Origin: Macrolepiota albuminosa
Lineage: Eukaryota > Basidiomycota > Agaricomycetes > Agaricales > Agaricaceae
Assembly: GCA_027475525.1 (NCBI GenBank)
Contig: JAMWFC010000108.1
Coordinates: 745,811-809,810 of the forward strand
DNA length: 64,000 nt
Direction: 5' to 3'
Shown here: one piece after another, positions 57,801 to 64,000 of the stretch
Numbering within the stretch: the first letter of the stretch is position 1
Layout: each line of letters opens with the position of its first letter
Translations under genes and position numbers: made by a program
Notes under the pieces: model-generated
Seen by the model: only the letters and a program-made list of their open reading frames with translations
Told to the model about the DNA's origin: nothing
Databases searched by the model: none

Positions 57801-58727
57801 CGTTAACAAGTCTGATGCAGCATTTCATCACAAATACCTGCCCACACATCAGTAGCGGAAAGGTTCTCATTGTTTGGGCAGCAGGTGGCAAACAGGAGAG
57901 TGTAGGTCTGTTGTCCATGATAAATAGATTTTGGGTGTCCTGTAAATCCCAAGGAGTGTGTGATGATAGCATTCGAATCGTCCATGCTTCAAACTTGTGT
58001 ACATAGAGGGTATTGTGATATCTTTCCTGTCATGGTCAAGAGTCAGGAGGTCGTCATTTCCAGGTTGTTGTTTCCAAGAGCGTGTTACAAAAATAGAGCC
58101 TTCTGAGAGAATATAATGTAGTAAGATGGGTTGTCACCAGTGCCAGTCTGGACACCAAAGATATGGCTGGGATAATGCAAAGCAGTGAATTCTACAGGCT
58201 CTAGCACAGATTTAGCACCAAGAGGATGGTCTTGGCCATACTCAAGGGTTATGTGTGGTTCTACAGCTCTAGCACAGATTTAACACCCAGAGGATGGTCT
58301 TGGCCATACCTATGCTTTTTACCATCATAATTTGCCAATGTTAAATAGAAACTGACTTGTGTGAATGGTTTTCTTCTCTACTGCATTCTGGAACAGAGAT
58401 GGAGAGTTGAATATTGAGAGCAAGAAATAGAAATGGTGACTCCAATCTCTTGATATCTAGTAGGATAATTAAGAATATACAGATGTTTGTTATTAAAGAA
58501 ATGGAAGGGACAACCTCATACCTCTGTCAATATCAAATCAGGGCTTTTTATTTTTCATCTGAATCAGGTCTGATGAGACCCTGTTGAGTTTCTACTTGTA
58601 ATTCAATGGATAAAACGGTACCATGTTTAGATAAGCTGTGCTGCCTGCTTTGCTGCAGTGCAGGAGGAATACAAATGCGTCTGTGGGAGGAAGGGGAAGT
58701 GAGTAAGTTTTTATTTTTCTTATATGG
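57801..58727. other. No gene recognised; one 68-bp direct repeat
   Basis: ctagcacagatttagcacc and following gaggatggtcttggccatac recur 68 bp apart (58201 and 58269) with several differences, so this is a natural repeat distinct from the 77-bp class. Confidence 0.45.
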
Positions 58728-59018
58728 GTGAGACATAGGATATTCAATCACCAGCTTCAAAGCTTACATTCAGCTGTAATCCAACAATGTCAATGCTATC
58801 AAATATGGAAAGAATTAATAAGAACAAACTGTACCATAGTCCTGGAGACATGTAGAGCCCTTCATCTATATGCTGGCTTTACCCACATTTGGGATTGGCT
58901 GCATATGACCTGCCAGTGGGACTATATGAAGTTTGTGGAACATATAATTGTGCAGGTGGGAGGAGACATACCTAGCACTTTGAATGCCAACAATGCATGC
59001 TTGAGACTTCATGGCTGA
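58728..59018 (+). other. ORF fragment of unknown type
   Basis: 96 codons open on the plus strand, Trp/Cys/His-rich (CYQIWKELIRTN, HIWDWLHMTCQWDYMKFVEH). It reads as protein but I do not recognise it. It could be an upstream exon of the JmjC-family gene or a separate relic. Confidence 0.25.
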
Positions 59019-59504
59019 CAAACGAAACTGCTCATGGTTACATGAAGATTGCTGCAGATCTGTCATGTTACATTATCTAAAGTCTTCCACTCCATTCTAG
59101 AATAAACTACTGGTTCCAGAAACATGTTCCATCAGAAAGTGCCAACCATGGGTGGCCTTAGCTTCAGCAGCAGATGACAAATGACTGTGTATGTTTATTG
59201 TTGTTGTATGGTTTGTATTTGATTGTTCAAATCCATTCTTGTTCTGCAATTGTCACCATGAATGGTACAATGTCATCTCACCACCCTCACCTCAACAACT
59301 CTAAGTTTTACAATCACTCATGGTATTCAGATGTTATTCCTAACACTCCTAACCTGTCTTCTCACTTTGACAGCACACCTGTGGCAGCAAGTTAATTAGA
59401 TATTCTTTATGCATGCTCTGCTGATCTATTTAAGGCACTTGCACGTGTGTTGTCTGAGGCAGAAAAAATATTTCTCTTGCTAGCCATTCAGACATATTTT
59501 CCAT

Positions 59505-62500
59505 ATTTCGAGATACTATAAATGATGTCCCTGTTTATTGTGTACCAAAAAATAAGGCACTTGAAGCCTTTTTCAAAGTTATTTTGTCATATCGTGTACT
59601 CAACATATACACGCTTGTATGTCAGGATGAGATGCACCCTCCACAAGCCTTGGGGCCAATGACAGAGAATAGCTGTTCAGTAGGTTTATCCCTATTATCT
59701 ATTTCATTGTTTGAGTTTGTGTTTTAGCCGGTAAACCCTTTAAACTCACCCCCCAACCTTATCGGAAAATTCCATAAAAACCTCATACAACATATGAAAA
59801 AGATAAATGCTGAATCTAGAGGAGAACAACTGAGAGACTGTCCCACCCCCAAGTCTACAGGTCCTTGCATGAAGCTGTACTCCGAACTCACTTCTTGGGT
59901 CAGCAATAAAGGTGTTCAAAACACCATAATCAATCTTACTAGTGCAGCGTTACATCTAAGTTGCCTATTGAAGGTAATTTTAATTGATATCAGTTTGAAT
60001 GTCCATTAAAGTTGCCTCAGGGTAACCTTTATCTACCATCCGATATCACGGCAATCGAAGATATCATCATTGATGAGTATTTTCCTTCTTGTCCTTATTA
60101 TAATGGCTGCTCATTGTCTTTGTTGTGTATAGCAAATGCAGGTCTAGTGATCAAGACCAATTAAAATACCTCCATACCATGCATGGCGGTGCCAGTTCAT
60201 ATGGTTGCTCGACTATTATGCACAACTCCCTTTATCTGGCATTGCTCATATCCCCCCTAATGTTACTTCTTCCTCACAAATATAGTATGCTAACCGGTAA
60301 AGACTCTCTGCTACAGGTAAATTGATATATATTTTATTTTGTTTGAGCATCTCTGATTGCTTTTAAAGCTTTGGAGGCATGTTGGTGGGCTGGAACGTCC
60401 ATGTATTGTCATCAAGGCGGATCAAGCATTGTGGAGAGTGTTGTTCTTGGCAGTGCAGGGTGGTGACCTGCTAACTGAGCTGTCATCTGCTTTGAATACC
60501 TTAACTGATCAAATCAATGAAGTGGCTCCTGCTTGGATTGAAATTGTATCTGTCCCTTCACCTTCTAAAAAGCATCTACTTGATGCTTCACATGTTGCTT
60601 TGATTGCTGCATTGACCACTTCAACAAGCAACAAAGCCAAACAAGATGATGATGCAAGCCTGTTGTTTGGACCTGCTCCATTTCCTGTTGGATTGGTTGA
60701 CTTACCAGGACCCCTTAATTGCTTGGCAAGCCCATCAGGTCATGTAGATATTCCTCATCCAACTATTGGCGACAAGCCTCATAGTAATGAGCAGTCTTCA
60801 CCTACGCGACCTGAAAATTTGAACAATGACCAAATAGCATTATTGATTTAAAGGACCTTATGGACGTGTCACCTGATATCTCCAATAGCAATGCTGAGGA
60901 TTTCTGTCTTGACCCATCCCCTTGTACAGACACACTTGAACATGCATTGAAAGACCCCACAGGATCCAAAAACCATAACCAGTTAACCAATGTACCTTCC
61001 TCTCTGAATAATGTCCATGCCTTGGAGGACGCTATGGACGTGTCACCCATTATTTTGAATCGTGAAGTTGAGGATTCCTCCGAACCAGACCCCATGGACG
61101 TGGCACCCAATGTTTTGAATTGTGACGTTGAGGATTCCCCTGCAGGTGCCTGTGAGGTCAATCATACTAATTCCAATATGGCACCTGCTACTGGGGCATT
61201 TCTTCCCAGTACAGAAGCACTGGATAGAGAACAGGTGACACCCATAGTTACCAGTATTGGTTCACTAACTTTAGACAATGCCTCCAAGACAGCAGTTAAC
61301 GACGATTTGCCTACTTCCAAACTGGCGGTGACTGTCAGCTCTGCTAAGACTTCGAAAGAAAAGCGGAGAAAGTCAGTGCATATTGCGGCCAAAAACAAGT
61401 GATGTAATATGGCACCCTTGACACCTAGGAAGAGGAAAAGAAACTATATGAGTAAGGCTCATGTGGACTCAGATAGTGCTAGCAAGCCTCCCACGATGGA
61501 CTCAGATAGTGATGGCAATTCCTCCAACAACTCTGCTGAGGTAACAGTGGTTGCTTCATCCCTTGAAAATGTTGAGACAGATCAGGGTTACATTGACCTT
61601 ACTCTTGAGTCTATGGTGAGTTACTGTCTATGTGTTGATCAACTGTCTGTGATTCTGGGTTTAAGATGATGAAGATAGCCATACCGTCAAAGTTCCAAAT
61701 CGTCTTGATTTTTCAGAATCATGGATTCTCTGCAAAGGGGACACCGTACATATACCATTATCTGGCAGCAATGGGATATTTGAATACACACCAAAATTTC
61801 ATGTGCGTATATATTCTATTCTGTTCTAGCAACCTTCCATTCACTGCTCTGTAGAGGGACCTTGTTTGGTTTTGCAGATTGTATGCCGCATCTGTTGCTC
61901 ATTGGAATTGATCCTCATCTATGAAGGTGATGACTCAAACCGAGTATCACTCTTCCTCTCTCTCTACTTGCTCTCTCCAAAACATTAATGTCGCATTCTT
62001 GTATTCTTGTTATTGGAGACCAGCATATTGACCCAGGCTTCAATGCACACTTCTTATCAGATGTATGCGTCTTGGACAATGTTATCCAGGTGCATGGTAT
62101 GCTCAAGCTCCTTTGTATTATTATTGTTATCTTTAATTTTAATTCTTTTTCCTGCGGATTTCACCATATCTGGTACCAAGCGCTTAAAGCATGCAACACT
62201 CCAGGATCTTCTAAGGACACTAGAATCTTTGTACTCAAGATCATTAAGTGCTTTGGATATCCCTGCCTCCCTAGAAACTTTCCCATGCCTCCTGTTCTCA
62301 AGCGACTCGGCTGTCTGAGGAAAAGTTCAAGGTTATGGGTACTGTAAAGTGGATGACTTTTATCCAATTTCCAATATGCGATAGAATCTTGCTTCCACTA
62401 GTGGCACTCACCATTACTGGCACATCGATGCCAATGATTTTGCTATGTTCATCTTCATCGAGACTGGTGCAAAGTTGTGGTTCATGGTGGTGCCCAAATC

Positions 62501-63872
62501 TGGAAATTATGATAACTTCAGAGCATGGGACCTCTATGTTAACAATTTCTATACCAGAAAGCCAAACGATGAAAAGTGGGACGTCAAGCTCCTTGTTCTG
62601 CAGCTGGGTTCCATGCTGTTTGTCTACTGATTATTTCTTTTCCTTGTATTATTTACTGATAATGTATTATTACAGCATCATGCATCTGTGTTTACCTTAT
62701 GCCATAGTTACTCCAGTACCTACAATATGCTGTGGGGGTCATTTCTACAATATATCAATGCTTGCTGCCTTGATAATCAGCTTGTATCACCATTATATTG
62801 CTTCAACATCAATCTCCAACATGGACCACGGCCCTGCCTCAGACACGGTGCTGATGTGTCTCCTCACATATTTCATACTTGTTTTCATCGATTCGGTGAC
62901 CGATCACGATAAGTGAAGTCATCATCACATCTGTTTATACCATTCACGTATGTGCAGATTATGACAATGGTCATGTTCCAAGCACAAACTCATGGGATGG
63001 CATGCTGATACTTCTTTATCTATGCAACTATTTTGAATTGCATGATGCACTTGTGTCTTTGGACCATGCTTGGAACGGCAATCTTTGATTCTTTGAGGTG
63101 TCCATAAAAAACCAGGTCCACACGCAAAGGCTGATGTACTGGTTCTTCTCCAATCACAAACTCAAAGCTGAGTCCAATGGCAGTATTATAACAGGTCTGC
63201 CTGCGCTTGAATACATATCGTCTCAGTTCCTGGCTACCCATGCTTGCATACTTATGCACTACAAAAAACCGCATGGCTGAATCATATATGCAGTTTCAAT
63301 GCAGATACCCCCCATCAACAACTTATATCAACATCCAATCTGTTCTCCATGACAGACCTGCCTGGAAGGCATACACCCTTGTCCACCCACGTCTTAGTGC
63401 TTCCGATGTTGATCCTGCTGAATTAATGTTTGCCTGGAGGAGCAGCTGATACATTATTTGCAAAGTCCCAACAGTTGACTTCTGTGAGTGTTTTCTGCAT
63501 CTAAGTTCTGACATTTTTCATGCTTCTTCAGCTTATCTATACATTGATAGTTATGTTTGGCAGGATTTCACGATTGCACACCAACTTGGCATCACACTTA
63601 CAAATTTCAATTTCCGACACAAAGGAGATGCTGACTTGTCTTGCTGGGTCAAATTTTCTGTTGATGAATTGAAAACTTACAATACCTGTCCCGAGTTTGG
63701 TTATATCAGTGACACCCACCCTGAATCTCCTGTACTCGCTTCTACAAATACAACTCCCTGTAGTCCCAATGCAAGTGATACTTTGAGTAGCTCAAGCAGT
63801 GAAGATGAATCATTGGACAGGCCTAGTATGCTCAGTACAGATGTCAATATTGTACTCATTCGCTTAATCTAG
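59505..63872 (+). pseudogene. JmjC-family gene, copy B (nearly open)
   Basis: Multi-exon gene. Clear introns: 59680-59727, 59974-60020, 60077-60132, 60317-60368, 61616-61665, 61803-61877, 62618-62675. N-terminal blocks, shared with copy A: VILSYRVLNIYTLV, TIINLTSAALHLSCLLK, GNLYLPSDITAIEDII, MHNSLYLALLISPLMLL and LWRHVGGLERPCIVIKADQ. Then comes a long acidic linker with three MDV(S/A)P...(D/E)D repeats and a basic PRKRKRN. The JmjC-like core has YWHIDANDFAMFIFIETGAK (62415-62474; H-x-D ligands), VPKSGNYDNF, and after an intron CGGHFYN (the distal His) with LYHHYIASTSISNMDHG. The C-terminal part has YLCNYFELHDAL, HTQRLMYWFFSNHKL and GLPALEYISSQFLATHA, with an acidic Ser-rich end. Defects: a 1-nt frame change near 60845 and TGA at 61400-61402, plus stops after 62900. 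Predicted Fe(II)/2-oxoglutarate oxygenase; substrate unknown. Confidence 0.65.
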
Positions 63873-64000
63873 CTGCTAAGCAAATCTGACGGTTGTAGCA
63901 TTTGTTGTTTATTGTAGTTTATATTGCCGCTCTTTTTAGTCCATTTATCTGTAAACCAAATATTGTGCATACCATCAAACAAGATGGTACAATATCTAGT
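63873..64000. other. 3' flank, nothing recognised
   Basis: AT-rich end of the window after the last frame of the JmjC-family gene. Confidence 0.4.

Noticed and set aside
58199..58312. Direct repeat first taken for another 77-bp duplication
   Set aside because: The period is 68 bp and the copies differ at several bases, so it is a natural repeat.

Overview
The window looks like a transposon-dense stretch of a basidiomycete (Agaricomycete-type) nuclear genome. The pointers are very short spliceosomal introns (about 41-58 nt, GT...CTNAN...AG), one DUF6534-type membrane-protein gene with 14 small exons, Agaricomycete-style chromodomain Ty3/gypsy elements, Helitrons with a DUF6570-like region, Tc1/mariner elements and JmjC-like genes. 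I cannot name the species. Most of the window is AT-rich and decayed, with many in-frame stops of the kind made by C-to-T change. One 12-kb retrotransposon is strikingly GC-rich and young.

Layout. 1-3172: old gypsy LTR and pol relics, one LTR split by a younger solo LTR. 3173-15176: nearly complete Ty3/gypsy chromovirus on the minus strand, flanked by a GTAGA target-site duplication, with gag, zinc knuckle, two tandem proteases, RT, RNase H, integrase and chromodomain. A spliced gene on the opposite strand sits between pol and the 3' LTR. 15182-17395: decayed DDE transposase into whose 5' flank the gypsy inserted. 19021-19519: solo LTR with TTAGC duplication. 19842-21679: Tc1-like element. 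24054-25700: LINE remnant. 28533-33060: decayed JmjC-family gene. 34367-41866: decayed Helitron. 44719-45435: truncated gypsy with chromodomain. 46640-49120: gypsy pol relic interrupted by a second Tc1-like element (47336-48858). 49745-50235 and 57297-57800: minisatellites. 53639-55257: the only gene that looks fully intact, a 309-residue DUF6534-type protein. 59505-63872: better-preserved paralogue of the JmjC-family gene.

A technical feature dominates interpretation. I count 23 head-to-tail direct duplications in unrelated sequences (gypsy, Tc1, Helitron, LTR, anonymous DNA). Nearly all have a period of exactly 77 bp and most copies are identical. This is what untrimmed k=77 overlaps between assembly-graph contigs would look like. 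Since 77 is not a multiple of 3, each one breaks a reading frame. Taking one copy away mentally puts the RT, integrase, Tc1 transposase and antisense-gene frames back in register. Many apparent pseudogene breaks are therefore probably not real.

The most interesting biology is (1) the spliced antisense gene with a Zn2Cys6-like cysteine array inside the gypsy element, (2) tandem retropepsin domains and a Tf1-type self-priming site in the same element, (3) the two-copy JmjC-like gene family with an unrecognised conserved N-terminal half, and (4) a Helitron with an extra C-terminal region resembling a cysteine peptidase.
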